DNA of 64,000 nucleotides from Gammaproteobacteria bacterium (GTDB taxonomy: Bacteria; Pseudomonadota; Gammaproteobacteria; Steroidobacterales; Foliamicaceae): positions 1-64,000 of the forward strand of contig JAPOTY010000014.1 of assembly GCA_026708965.1 (NCBI GenBank), in the 5' to 3' direction. This document shows, one piece after another, positions 34,324-43,716 of this stretch. Numbering within the stretch: position 1 is the first letter of the stretch; each line of letters starts with the position of its first letter. Position numbers and translations under genes: made by a program. The notes beneath the pieces were generated by a model that was not told where the DNA came from, made no database searches, and saw nothing but the letters and a program-made list of their open reading frames with translations.

Positions 34324-36471
34324 ATGCAGCAGGCAGCGGCGGCCAGCAGAAAGCGGATCCGGGTTTCCGGCGGCGGCATCCGCAGGCTGCTTGCCGACCT
34401 CGAGTATCTTTCCGAGGCCGAGCGCGACCAAGTGCTCAAGGCGTACGAATACGGCGCCAAAGCGCACCACGATCAGCGCCGCCGCTCCGGCGAGCCGTAC
34501 ATTGCCCACCCGGTTGCGGTCGCTACGATTCTGGCGCAGTTGCGGCTGGATTCGGAAACCATCATCGCCGCCTTGCTGCACGACGTGATCGAGGACACGC
34601 CCACGCTGAGGGAGAACGTGGAGCAGAATTTTGGCCGTCAGGTGGCGGCCATCGTCGATGGGGTCACCAAGCTGAAGCGCCTGCGCGAGGCCGGGCGCTC
34701 GGAAGCTCAAACTGCCAGTTTCCGCAAGATGATGCTGGCCATGGTGGACGATATCCGGGTTATTCTGGTGAAGCTTGCGGACCGGCTGCACAATATGCGC
34801 ACGCTGGAGGCGCTGGACCGCGACCGCCAGCAGCGGATCGCCCGCGAAACGCTGGATATTTACGCCCCGATCGCCAATCGGCTGGGCATACACGCCATCC
34901 GGCGGGAAATGGAGGATTTAGGGTTTCGCTATGCTTGGCCGCGCCGCTACCGGGTCATCAGCCGCCGCCTCAACCAAAGGCCTAGGCACCCCCGCTCCGT
35001 TCTGCGCCGCGTCTCCGACCGCTTGAGGCGCGCGCTCAAGGCGGCCAAGCTGGATGGCAGCATTTCGGCGCGCGCCAAGTCCGCCTACAGCATCTACTGC
35101 AAGATGCGGGAGAAGCGGCTGAGCTTCAAGGAAATCTCGGATGTGTTCGGCCTGCGCATCATTGTGTCGGACATTGATGCCTGCTATCGCTGCCTAGGGA
35201 TCGCCCACCAGCTATTCCGCCCCATGGCGGGGCGCTTCAAGGACTATATCGCCATTCCGCGGGTTAACGGCTACCAGTCGCTGCACACCATCCTGCTGGG
35301 GCCGGAGGGCATGCCCCTGGAGTTCCAGATCCGCACGGCGGAAATGCATCGCGTGGCCGAGAGCGGGATCGCCGCGCACTGGCAGTACAAGGCCGAGGAC
35401 AAGAGTGTGCTGCCGGGGCAGTTCCGCACTCAGGAATGGCTGCGTCGGATCACGGAAATGCAGGCCACCGCTCAGGCGGACGAGTTCTACGACCACGTGA
35501 AGGTCGATCTGTTCCCGGATAAGGTTTATGTTTTTACGCCCAAGGGAGAGATTCTGCGCCTGCCGCGCGGCGCCACCTGCCTGGATTTCGCCTACGCCGT
35601 GCATACGGATGTGGGGCACCGCTGCGTCGCAGCGCGCGTGGACGGCCAGGTCACGCCTTTGCGAGCCCAGTTGAAGAGCGGCCAGAACGTGCAGATCCTC
35701 ACATCACGCAATAGCCATCCGAACGCTGGCTGGCTTGAGTACGTGGCGACCGCCAAAGCCCGCTCGGCCATTCTGGATTTTCTGAAGAACACCCAAGCCC
35801 GGGAGGCGCGCGAAGTGGGCGCGGTGCTCCTCAACCAGGCGCTCGCCGACCGCGGTTCATCGCTGCGCAAAATGGGGCGCGGGCCGCTTGAGGAGGCGCT
35901 CAAGGAGCTTGGCGTGGAAAGCCGCCAGGAGCTTTATGAGCAGATCGGCCTGGGCGAGCGCTTGGCGACGCTGGCCGCGGTGGTGATTATGAATCCGGGC
36001 CAGAAACGCTCCGACGAGCTGGCGGGCGGTCTGACGCCGGTGGATATCGCCGGGGCCGAAGGCATGGTCGTGACCTACGGGCGATGCTGCTATCCGATTC
36101 CCGGGGACGAGGTGGTGGGGCACAGCTCCAGCGGGCGCGGCTTCGTGATCCACCGCAATACCTGCGGCAACTTCCGCGCCCAGCGCAAGCGCAAGGAGCG
36201 ATGGATCCCGGTGGACTGGAAGCGCCGCATCCGGCTGGAATTTCCGGCCGGCCTGCGCATTCATATCGCTCATCGCCCCGGCGTGCTGGCCGAAGTGGCG
36301 GCGCGGGTGGCCGAGGCGGGCCACAATATCGCCCAAGTCAATATGCAGGACAAGCCCGAAGAGAGCACCGAGCTATTCCTGTCGGTGCTGGTCAAGGATC
36401 GGTCGCGCCTGGCGCGCGTGATCCGCGCTATCCGCACGCTGCCCAGCGTGCATCGCGTGCATCGCGTTTAA
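34324..36471 (+). CDS. spoT: Bifunctional (p)ppGpp synthase/hydrolase SpoT
   Basis: Stringent-response enzyme. 715 residues in order: HD hydrolase domain (HHDQRRRSGEPYIAHPVAV; HD in ALLHDVIEDT) at about 45-200, synthetase domain (RFKDYIAIPRVNGYQSLHT and EFQIRTAEMHRVAESGIAAHW) at about 250-360, TGS domain (VFTPKGEILRLPRGATCLDFAYAVH), and a C-terminal ACT domain (HRPGVLAEVAARVAEAGHNI). Both active sites look intact, so it should make and degrade (p)ppGpp. It follows rpoZ and precedes ridA by 24 bp. Confidence 0.95.
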   Translation: MQQAAAASRKRIRVSGGGIRRLLADLEYLSEAERDQVLKAYEYGAKAHHDQRRRSGEPYIAHPVAVATILAQLRLDSETIIAALLHDVIEDTPTLRENVEQNFGRQVAAIVDGVTKLKRLREAGRSEAQTASFRKMMLAMVDDIRVILVKLADRLHNMRTLEALDRDRQQRIARETLDIYAPIANRLGIHAIRREMEDLGFRYAWPRRYRVISRRLNQRPRHPRSVLRRVSDRLRRALKAAKLDGSISARAKSAYSIYCKMREKRLSFKEISDVFGLRIIVSDIDACYRCLGIAHQLFRPMAGRFKDYIAIPRVNGYQSLHTILLGPEGMPLEFQIRTAEMHRVAESGIAAHWQYKAEDKSVLPGQFRTQEWLRRITEMQATAQADEFYDHVKVDLFPDKVYVFTPKGEILRLPRGATCLDFAYAVHTDVGHRCVAARVDGQVTPLRAQLKSGQNVQILTSRNSHPNAGWLEYVATAKARSAILDFLKNTQAREAREVGAVLLNQALADRGSSLRKMGRGPLEEALKELGVESRQELYEQIGLGERLATLAAVVIMNPGQKRSDELAGGLTPVDIAGAEGMVVTYGRCCYPIPGDEVVGHSSSGRGFVIHRNTCGNFRAQRKRKERWIPVDWKRRIRLEFPAGLRIHIAHRPGVLAEVAARVAEAGHNIAQVNMQDKPEESTELFLSVLVKDRSRLARVIRAIRTLPSVHRVHRV

Positions 36472-36495
36472 TTTCATATCATTGGCTGGCTTCTT

Positions 36496-36897
36496 ATGCA
36501 ACGCAACGCTGTGCACAGTTCCCAGGCGCCCGCCGCGATCGGCGCTTATTCGCAGGCCATCGTGGCCGGCGATCTGTGCTTTGTTTCCGGACAGATTCCG
36601 CTTGATCCCGGCACCGGGGAGCTGATTGACGGCGATATCGGCGCTCAGATCCGGCTGGTGTTCCGGAACTTGGCTGCGGTGGCCCGGGCCGCAGGCTGCG
36701 ATCTTGCTCGCGATGCCGTAAAAATCACCGTCTTCCTAGTGGACCTCAAGCATTTCGCACGGGTCAACGAGATCATGGCCGAGCTGTTCGCCGAGCCTTT
36801 TCCGGCGCGGGCGGCGGTCGAAGTGGCAGGGCTGCCCAAGGGCGCCCAAGTGGAAGCGGACGCAGTGCTCGCAGTTCCCGTCCGGGCCAACGATTGA
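36496..36897 (+). CDS. ridA: RidA/YjgF family enamine/imine deaminase
   Basis: 133 residues: SSQAPAAIGAYSQAIVAGDLCFVSGQIP, then a C-terminal ARAAVEVAGLPKGAQVE with the substrate-binding Arg. It hydrolyses reactive enamines released by PLP enzymes. The spoT-ridA-recG order is common in Gammaproteobacteria. Its stop overlaps the TTG start of recG. Confidence 0.95.
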   Translation: MQRNAVHSSQAPAAIGAYSQAIVAGDLCFVSGQIPLDPGTGELIDGDIGAQIRLVFRNLAAVARAAGCDLARDAVKITVFLVDLKHFARVNEIMAELFAEPFPARAAVEVAGLPKGAQVEADAVLAVPVRAND

Positions 36898-38978
36898 CTG
36901 CAAGCTCCGCTGATACCAGCCCGGATTTGACCACCCTGCCGGGCATCGGTCCGGCCATGGCGGAAAAACTCAAGCGGCTGGGATTGCGGACGGTCCGCGA
37001 CCTGTTGTTCCTGCTGCCCATCCGCTACGAGGATCGCACCCGCATACAGCCCATCAGCGGCGCGCAGCCAGGCCGCAAGGTCCAGATCGACGGGATGATT
37101 AATCGGGCGCGGATCATCATGGGCCGCCGCCGGAGCCTGATTTGCGCTCTGCGTGACACAAGCGCTGAGATCACGCTGCGGTTCTTTCATTTCACCCGGC
37201 AGCAGCAAGCCGGCTTGCGCTCCGGCACGAGGCTGTTGTGCTACGGCGAGGTGCGCCAAGGTCCGCGAGGCTTGGAGATGGTGCATCCCGAGTACCGCAG
37301 GCTGGGCGAATCGGAAGCCGCGCCTGTTGAAGACCGGCTCACGCCCGTGTATCCCGCCACCGAAGGCGTGACGCAGCCGCGGCTGCGCAAGCTGGCCGGA
37401 TACGCGCTCAAGAACGCAATGGACGATCTGCCCGAGCTGATCCCGCAACGCCACCTCAGTCGGCTGCGTCTTCCCGGGCTGCTCGAGGCGCTGCGCGCCG
37501 TGCATCGCCCGCCCCGCGGCATGGCCTTGGAAACACTGCTGTCCGGGCAGCATCCGGCCCGCAGGCGGCTGGCTTTGGAAGAAATACTTGCTTGGCATTT
37601 GGGCTTGAGGCGGCTGCGCGAGACCGGTCAGCAGCGCAACGCGGTCGCGCTGCGCCCCGAGGGCGGACTGCGCCGGAAGTTTCTGGCTAGGCTGCCTTTC
37701 GATCTCACCGAGGGCCAAGCCAAGGCCATCGCCGAAATTGATGCCGACTTGGCCCGCGCCGCGCCTATGATGCGTTTGCTGCAGGGCGACGTGGGCTGCG
37801 GCAAGACCGTGGTGATCGCCGCGGCGGTGCTGGCGGCGGTGCAGTCGGGACGGCAGGCGGCGGTGATGGCGCCCACCGAATTGCTGGCCGAGCAGCATAT
37901 GCGCACGCTGTCCGACTGGCTGGAGCCGCTGGGCGTGCGGCTGGCGTGGCTGGTCGGCGGGATGCCCCGGGCCGAAAGACGCGCCTTCGAGGCGCAATTG
38001 GCCGGCGGGGACGCGCAAGTGGGCATCGGCACCCACGCGCTATTCCAGGAAGCGGTGGAATACCGCGCGCTGGGGCTGGCGGTGGTCGATGAGCAGCACC
38101 GGTTTGGCGTGCATCAGCGCTTGCGGCTGGTGGAGAAAGGACAGGCGGACGCGGCAATTCCCCATCAGCTGGTAACCACGGCCACGCCTATTCCCAGGTC
38201 GTTGGCGATGACCTTCTATGCGGGCTTGGACATTTCCGCCATCCGCGACATGCCGCCCGGGCGGCGGCCGGTGAACACGGCGCTGGTGTCGCAGGAGCGG
38301 CGCGCTAAAGTGATAGAGCGAGTGGCCGCAGCATGCCGGGCTGGTCGGCAGGCCTACTGGGTATGTCCGCTCATCGATGAATCGGAGCACATCGAGTCGT
38401 CTGCGGTCGAGCCCACCTACAGGGAACTGCGCGATGCGCTTGCGGGCATCCGCGTGGGCCTGCTGCATGGCCGCGCCGACCCGCGCCAGCGCGATCAGGT
38501 AATGGCCGATTTCGCGTCCGGCAAGCTGAGCGTTCTGGTGGCCACAACGGTGATTGAGGTGGGCGTGGATATTCCCCGGGCCAGCCTCATGATTGTCGAG
38601 AACGCCGAACGCATGGGCTTGGCGCAGCTGCATCAGCTGCGGGGGCGCGTGGGCCGCGGCGAGGAGGAAAGCCATTGCGTGCTGATGTACCGGTCGCCGC
38701 TGGGCCAAATCGCCAAGGAAAGGCTGAATACCATGCGCAATAGCAACGACGGCTTCGAGATCGCCCGCAAGGACTTGGCGCTGCGGGGCGCGGGCGAAAT
38801 CCTGGGAGTGCGCCAAACCGGCGCGCTCCAGTTCCGGGTGGCCGACTTGGTTCGCGACGGCGCCTTGGCCGAGCCGGCCCAGCGCATCGCCGACGACATG
38901 CTCCGCAGCAACCCGAACGAAGTGGAGCAACTGATTAGCCGCTGGGTGGGCGAAGGCGACCGCTACGCCCAAGTGTAG
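36894..38978 (+). CDS. recG: ATP-dependent DNA helicase RecG
   Basis: Branch-migration helicase for stalled forks and recombination. About 694 residues: N-terminal helix-hairpin-helix-like LPGIGPAMAEKLKRLG, OB-type wedge domain, then helicase motifs GDVGCGKTVV (Walker A), MAPTELLAEQH, a degenerate VVDEQHRFGV (DEQH box), ATATPIPRS and a C-terminal TEVGVDIPRASLM-like VIEVGVDIPRAS with QLRGRVGRG. All motifs are intact. The start is TTG 36894, overlapping the ridA stop. The variable island begins immediately downstream. Confidence 0.95.
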   Translation: MTASSADTSPDLTTLPGIGPAMAEKLKRLGLRTVRDLLFLLPIRYEDRTRIQPISGAQPGRKVQIDGMINRARIIMGRRRSLICALRDTSAEITLRFFHFTRQQQAGLRSGTRLLCYGEVRQGPRGLEMVHPEYRRLGESEAAPVEDRLTPVYPATEGVTQPRLRKLAGYALKNAMDDLPELIPQRHLSRLRLPGLLEALRAVHRPPRGMALETLLSGQHPARRRLALEEILAWHLGLRRLRETGQQRNAVALRPEGGLRRKFLARLPFDLTEGQAKAIAEIDADLARAAPMMRLLQGDVGCGKTVVIAAAVLAAVQSGRQAAVMAPTELLAEQHMRTLSDWLEPLGVRLAWLVGGMPRAERRAFEAQLAGGDAQVGIGTHALFQEAVEYRALGLAVVDEQHRFGVHQRLRLVEKGQADAAIPHQLVTTATPIPRSLAMTFYAGLDISAIRDMPPGRRPVNTALVSQERRAKVIERVAAACRAGRQAYWVCPLIDESEHIESSAVEPTYRELRDALAGIRVGLLHGRADPRQRDQVMADFASGKLSVLVATTVIEVGVDIPRASLMIVENAERMGLAQLHQLRGRVGRGEEESHCVLMYRSPLGQIAKERLNTMRNSNDGFEIARKDLALRGAGEILGVRQTGALQFRVADLVRDGALAEPAQRIADDMLRSNPNEVEQLISRWVGEGDRYAQV

Positions 38979-39459
38979 CCCGCTCGATTCCGAGCTTTGG
39001 GCTATTCCTTCGCCACTTCCACTCCGAAGTGCAACACCTGCCGGTAAGGTGCCGCTCTCCTGATTTCGAGGAAGCATAGCATCCGGCGGGTTCGGGCGCT
39101 TCCAGCCGTCTGCTGGGGCTGCAACCCGGACGCGGCGAAGCCGCCCGCCGCCAGCTCACGCGCTGCTGCGGCTTCCGCTAGCTGCGTTCGTCGGTAGCAA
39201 TTATTCCGTCCTGAATGCCGTCTCCCGGTGCTCTTCTCGATGATGGAGGCGGCTCGGTTTTCACACCCCCCGCACTTGGTGGTGCCCCTAAATATCAAGC
39301 GTACGCTTGACCTGTTCCCATTACGATTACAGCGGCTTGGAACGCCTCGGTATTGATAGGCTGAGCGGATGCTCCAGAGCATACGGATGGGATTTCCTCG
39401 TATTTCGGGAGCTTCCAGTATGACGTATGCTTTGAGGCCGTGCCGATGAGGGAAAAGTG
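38979..39459. other. Intergenic region between recG and the island; no gene supported
   Basis: Reading frames here are short. The longest (minus strand, ending near 39002) has a repetitive Arg/Ala-rich sequence and no family I recognise, so I do not call it. The only structures seen are the 16-bp palindrome at 39295-39310 and a weak spaced inverted repeat (AGCATACG near 39377 and CGTATGCT near 39424). This is the left edge of the variable island, and the sequence may be remnant DNA. Confidence 0.5.
39295..39310. promoter_or_regulatory. 16-bp perfect palindrome
   Basis: TCAAGCGTACGCTTGA reads the same on both strands. It lies about 150 bases upstream of the truncated helicase gene, in the recG-island gap. 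It could be an operator for a dimeric regulator or a recombination site. No regulator gene is adjacent. Confidence 0.35.
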
Positions 39460-39961
39460 ATGGACGTATTCGCGTTTCGCGAGGAACTCGTTGCCGAGTA
39501 CGCGCGATTCTCCCGAAGCTTCACCCGAATCCGCGCCGAGGACATCTCCCGGACAGTGTACTCGGAATACGACGCCGGTCGTTTCTGGCCGACTCCGCTC
39601 ATCCAGTTGAATCCTAATTTCAAGCCGGGCGGATATATCGACGACCTCGTCGCCGACGGCGTGCTCGATGAGGAATGCGCGAAGATCTTCCGGCTCAAGC
39701 ATCCCGCCGACACGTTTGGCAAACGGCTTCGCTTGCATCGCCATCAGACCGACGCCATAGAGATCGCCCAACGCGGCGAAAGCTACGTGCTCACCACCGG
39801 CACCGGTTCCGGCAAGTCGCTCGCCTATTTCATTCCCATCGCTGAAGCAATACGAATTGAAAAATTTCGGCGAGTACCGCACTAAGCGCCTCGTGTTGCG
39901 GACGTTCGACACGCTGGAGCAGGGAGTCGCCCCGGATCTCACGGCGGAGTCGAACGAATGA
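39460..39961 (+). pseudogene. Remnant of a large DEAD/DEAH-box helicase, joined out of frame to another gene's 3' end
   Basis: ATG 39460 follows a GAGGG site and opens like large defence-island helicases: MDVFAFREELVAEYARFSRSF, LIQLNPNFKPGGYIDDLVA, a Q-motif-like RLHRHQTDAIEIA and Walker A TTGTGSGKS. Homology stops right after LAYFIPI, and the frame ends at 39885, so only about 140 residues of what is normally a very large protein remain. From about 39842 a different frame reads as a plausible protein tail (LKNFGEYRTKRLVLRTFD...) and stops at TGA 39959-39961, which overlaps the next gene's ATG. The pattern is a deletion that fused the 5' end of one gene to the 3' end of another. Confidence 0.75.
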
Positions 39962-41352
39962 CGCTCGATCAAATCAAGGCGCTTGTTGCATCCGGCGAGT
40001 CCGAAACGCTGGAGTTCAAGGCCACCACCGGAACGAGGCGCGAAGCAGCGGCGACCGTTTGCGCGATGCTCAACCAGCGCGGTGGCCATGTGTTATTCGG
40101 CGTTACTCATCAAGGGGCCGTTGTCGGCCAAAGCGTTGGCGATCGCACGATCGAAGATGTCAGCGCCGAGATCCAACGCATCGATCCGCCCGCGTTTCCA
40201 GAGATCGAACGCGTTCAAGTGTCCGCGAGCCGCGAGGTGATCGCAGTTCGCGTAGCCCCGGGGTCTTCGCAGCCCTACCAGTACCGAAATGTCGCCTATC
40301 GGCGTGTCGGCAACACGACCCGCCGCATGTCGGCCGCTGAACACAACCGCATGCTCTTCGAGCGCATGCACGCCGAGCAGCGCTGGGAAAACCAGTCGGC
40401 AGCCGGATGGACCGTGGACGATCTCGATCTTGCCGAGATTCGCAACACCATCGCGGAGGCCGTCCGTATCGGTCGCCTCGACGAGCCGGGGACCCGGGAA
40501 CCGGAGGACTTGCTGCGCGGCCTGGGACTGATGCGCGACGGAGTGCTGTTTCGGGCTGCGGCAGCGCTGTTCGGGAAGCGCGAGCGTCTCGAATCCGATA
40601 TGCCTCAATGCTTGCTTCGCGTGGCGCGCTTTCAGGGGCTCGACCGATCCGAATTCCTGGACAACCGGCAATTCAACGGCAACGCTTTCGTGCTCCTTGC
40701 GAGCGCTGAGCGTTTTCTCCGCGATACGTTGCCGATTGCGAGCCGCTTCGAGTCGGGGCGCATGCAGCGCATAGACGAGCCGCTCTACCCGCCACTGGCG
40801 ACACGCGAGGCGCTCGCGAATGCGCTGTGCCACCGCGACTACGCACTGGGCGGCGGCTCCATCGGTCTCGCCATATACGACGACCGTCTGGAAGTGACCT
40901 CCACCGGCCCGCTGCACTTCGGGTTGACTCCGGACGACCTGTTCGGACCTCACGAATCGAGGCCATGGAATCCTCTGATCGCCCGCACGTTCTACCGGCG
41001 GGGCATCATCGAGGAATGGGGCAGGGGAACGATCAAGATGGCCGACTTGGCGACTTCGATGGGCTTGCCGCGCCCTGAAATCGAGGAGCGTGGCGACTGC
41101 GTAACGGTCCGGTTTCGACGCAAGGATGCGTCGTTCGTTCAGCGAGCGGGTGCCGGACTCACAGAACAGCAAGAGGAGGTTTTGGCGTTGTTGCGTCACT
41201 CCGGCGGTGGGTTGGCATTGCGCGAAATTCGATCGCTGCTGGATGGGCAGCTAAGCGATTCTCAGCTTCGCCGGTGTTTGGCTGCCCTGAGGGCCGCTGG
41301 CTTGGCGTTTGCAACCGGACATGGCCGGGGGGCGCGCTGGAAGGCTACGTAA
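39958..41352 (+). CDS. ATP-binding protein with N-terminal AlbA_2 (Schlafen-type) domain
   Basis: 464 residues. The N-terminal AlbA_2 domain starts GESETLEFKATTGTR and continues through VLFGVTHQGAVVGQSVGD and YQYRNVAYRRVGNTTRRMS. A GHKL/HATPase-like C-terminal half has REALANALCHRDYALGGGSI, IYDDRLEVTSTGPL and HESRPWNPLIARTFYRRGIIEEWGRG. A terminal winged-helix-like segment follows (TEQQEEVLALLRHSGGGLALREI). Such proteins are frequent in restriction and phage-defence islands and as predicted regulators. The start overlaps the stop of the broken upstream gene, so it was once coupled to a partner now lost. Confidence 0.85.
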   Translation: MTLDQIKALVASGESETLEFKATTGTRREAAATVCAMLNQRGGHVLFGVTHQGAVVGQSVGDRTIEDVSAEIQRIDPPAFPEIERVQVSASREVIAVRVAPGSSQPYQYRNVAYRRVGNTTRRMSAAEHNRMLFERMHAEQRWENQSAAGWTVDDLDLAEIRNTIAEAVRIGRLDEPGTREPEDLLRGLGLMRDGVLFRAAAALFGKRERLESDMPQCLLRVARFQGLDRSEFLDNRQFNGNAFVLLASAERFLRDTLPIASRFESGRMQRIDEPLYPPLATREALANALCHRDYALGGGSIGLAIYDDRLEVTSTGPLHFGLTPDDLFGPHESRPWNPLIARTFYRRGIIEEWGRGTIKMADLATSMGLPRPEIEERGDCVTVRFRRKDASFVQRAGAGLTEQQEEVLALLRHSGGGLALREIRSLLDGQLSDSQLRRCLAALRAAGLAFATGHGRGARWKAT

Positions 41353-41367
41353 ACGACGGTCGCCCGT

Positions 41368-41418
41368 CTTATTCCGAGCTTATTCGCTCTTATTCCGAGC
41401 TTATTCGCTCTTATTCCG
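41368..41418. repeat. 21-bp tandem repeat downstream of the AlbA_2 gene
   Basis: Two perfect 21-bp copies (41368-41388 and 41389-41409; unit CTTATTCCGAGCTTATTCGCT) and a 9-bp partial copy. The unit itself holds two near-identical halves. It is AT-rich compared with its surroundings and lies between the AlbA_2 gene and the M28 peptidase gene. No spacers, so not CRISPR. Confidence 0.85.
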
Positions 41419-41556
41419 CAAGTGTGGCCAGAAATCAGAGAGCACTCCTTTCAGCTCGTCCACCCTCGGCCTACGCTTGGCAGGCGCGTATTGCGCCGCT
41501 GCGCGGAATGGCGGACACTGGGGGCGGCATGCGTTGAGGCGGAACGGGAGATTTTG

Positions 41557-43269
41557 ATGCGCGCGTTGGGGGTGGTTGCGGTTGGTCTGATGGCTGCGGG
41601 TTGCGCGCAGTCGGATATTAAAGTGGGGCAGGCGTGCGGGCCGGTGGCGCCGGATGAGGCCATGGCCTATGCGGATCAGGTCTCGACCTTGATTCGGGAA
41701 GAGGATTTTCGCTCGATCATCGCGGAGTTGGCGGGTGATGCCTATGAGGGACGCGGCCCGGGCAGCGCGGGCGATGCCAAGGCGCGTGAATGGATTGCCG
41801 CGCGGCTGGCCGAGGCGAATATCGCTCCGGGCGCGGACGATGGCTACCAGCAGCGATTCGAGCTGGTGGGCGTGACCACGGGCCTGCCGGGGGAATGGGC
41901 CTTTTCCACCGGCGTTTCGCTGGCGCCGCGCACGGAATTCGTGGCCAACGTGAGCAATCAAACCACTCGGGCGTCGCTGTCCGATGCCGAGCTGGTGTTC
42001 GTGGGTTTCGGCATCCAGGCGCCGGAGTACGACTGGGACGACTACAAGGGCATGGACATGAGCGGCAAGGTGCTCGTCATGCTCAACAACGATCCGGAAT
42101 GGGACCCGGACCTGTTCGCCGGCCAACGCCGCCTGTATTACGGTCGCTGGACCTACAAGTACGAGATCGCCGCGCGCCTCGGCGCTGCGGGCGCGATCAT
42201 TATCCATACCACTCCTTCGGCGGGTTATCCGTGGCAGGTCGTCGCCACCTCATGGACCGGCCCGCAATACGAACTGCCCTTTGAAGGGGAGCCGCGGGTT
42301 GAAGTGGCCGCCTGGCTCACCGAGGCGGCGGCAGTCCGCCTGCTGGCCTCCGGCGGCCACGATCTTGGCGAACTCGCCCAAGCGGCCCGCAGCCGGGACT
42401 TCGCTCCCGTGCCGCTCGGCATCCGCACCCGTGTCGAAATGCAGGCCGGCCTCAAGCGGGTGGAAACCGCCAACGTGCTGGGGGTGCTTGAGGGATGCGA
42501 CGAACGGCTCAGGCACGAGGCCGTGGTCATTACGGCGCATCACGACCATCTCGGAAAAGGCATTGCCTTTGCCGGGGGCGGGGACGCGATCTATAACGGC
42601 GCCTTCGATAACGCCACCGGCGTGGCGGCGGTGCTGTCGCTGGCCAAGGCGCTCTCGGCCCTGCCCGCCCCGCCGCGCCGCTCGATCGTGTTCGCGCTGG
42701 TGGGCGCTGAGGAGCAGGGGCTGATCGGGTCGCGCTACTACGCCCGCCACCCCACCTTCCATCCGGGGCGCATGGCGGCCAACGTTAATTTCGACGGCGT
42801 GGGCTTCTGGGGCGAGGCCCGCGACATGATTTTCATCGGCTTGGGGAAATCCTCGCTTGACGAGGTGGCCCGCCGCGTGGCCGCCCATGTGGGCCGAACC
42901 CTGCTCGGCGACCAGTTTCCCGACCAAGGCTACTACTACCGCTCCGATCAGTTCAGTTTCGCCCGGATCGGCGTGCCCGGAATCTACTTGGACGGCGGCG
43001 TGGATATTATCGGCAAGCCGCAAGGATGGGGCACGCAGCAGATCGACCTCTACACCACCCGCGACTACCACCAGCCCAGCGACGAATTAACCAACCACTG
43101 GGTGTTCGACGGCATGGTGGCGGACACCCGCTTCGGCCTGCTCACCACCTACCTGATCGCCCAGGCCAACGAAATGCAGTCCTGGAATCCGGGCGACGAA
43201 TTCGCCGCCGCCCGCGCCGCTGCCCTCTCCTCCCTGGAAGCGCCCGAATCAACCAAACCCATTCCCTGA
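41557..43269 (+). CDS. M28-family zinc metallopeptidase lipoprotein
   Basis: 570 residues from ATG 41557, which follows an ACGGGAG site; the frame is open upstream but this start gives a classic lipoprotein signal (ALGVVAVGLMAAGC, lipobox Cys at about 17). A PA-like insert (about 140-270) precedes the peptidase domain, whose metal ligands sit in ITAHHDHLG, NGAFDNATG and GAEEQGLIGS, with a later His in DYHQPSDE. It is expected to be an exported, membrane-anchored aminopeptidase. Codon use is like the core genome, so it is probably older than the neighbouring island genes. Confidence 0.9.
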   Translation: MRALGVVAVGLMAAGCAQSDIKVGQACGPVAPDEAMAYADQVSTLIREEDFRSIIAELAGDAYEGRGPGSAGDAKAREWIAARLAEANIAPGADDGYQQRFELVGVTTGLPGEWAFSTGVSLAPRTEFVANVSNQTTRASLSDAELVFVGFGIQAPEYDWDDYKGMDMSGKVLVMLNNDPEWDPDLFAGQRRLYYGRWTYKYEIAARLGAAGAIIIHTTPSAGYPWQVVATSWTGPQYELPFEGEPRVEVAAWLTEAAAVRLLASGGHDLGELAQAARSRDFAPVPLGIRTRVEMQAGLKRVETANVLGVLEGCDERLRHEAVVITAHHDHLGKGIAFAGGGDAIYNGAFDNATGVAAVLSLAKALSALPAPPRRSIVFALVGAEEQGLIGSRYYARHPTFHPGRMAANVNFDGVGFWGEARDMIFIGLGKSSLDEVARRVAAHVGRTLLGDQFPDQGYYYRSDQFSFARIGVPGIYLDGGVDIIGKPQGWGTQQIDLYTTRDYHQPSDELTNHWVFDGMVADTRFGLLTTYLIAQANEMQSWNPGDEFAAARAAALSSLEAPESTKPIP

Positions 43270-43287
43270 CTGTCAATTCATAAATTA

Positions 43288-43716
43288 CTATAGGCTCTGG
43301 GAATGGGTCGTTCCTTTACCGGCCTCGAACGTCAGGTCATAGATTTTTGTCAATGCTTGGCCAAATCTGAATAAGGCATCGGCAATCCGGTCCGGCGGCG
43401 TTTCAGCCGTGAAAACGCCGTCATCTTCCTCAATGCTGCTATCCCGCACAATCTGCTCACGCAACGCCGCTCGCGGGCCATCTAAGAAGGTATCAATATC
43501 GTGCTCGTAGCTCATATGCATGAGCGTATGTCCACGATCGCTGAGCACTACGCTACCTGATCGTGTTTCGGAAAGATAAATCGGGAAATGGTCGCCGTCG
43601 GGAAACGCAAATGGCGTATCCAGCATAAGCGCACCGTCTTCACGCCTATGGATGCGAACTCTTGCACACAACCGTTCACACAATGCGCTCTCAAGAAGTG
43701 TTGTATCAAGAGCCAT
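43288..43716 (-). CDS. DUF1828-type protein, second gene of a pair
   Basis: About 142 residues (ATG 43716; the frame is open to 43734). It has the DUF1828-like pattern: DTPFAFPDGDHFPIYL, SGSVVLSDRGHTLMHMSY and a C-terminal DRIADALFRFGQALTKIYDLTF. The biochemical role is unknown. It overlaps the upstream gene by 11 bp (43706-43716), so the two form a coupled unit. The pair lies in the variable island, is more AT-rich than the core genes and is oriented against the M28 gene. A toxin-antitoxin or defence-accessory role is possible but not shown. Confidence 0.65.
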   Translation of the reverse strand: MALDTTLLESALCERLCARVRIHRREDGALMLDTPFAFPDGDHFPIYLSETRSGSVVLSDRGHTLMHMSYEHDIDTFLDGPRAALREQIVRDSSIEEDDGVFTAETPPDRIADALFRFGQALTKIYDLTFEAGKGTTHSQSL

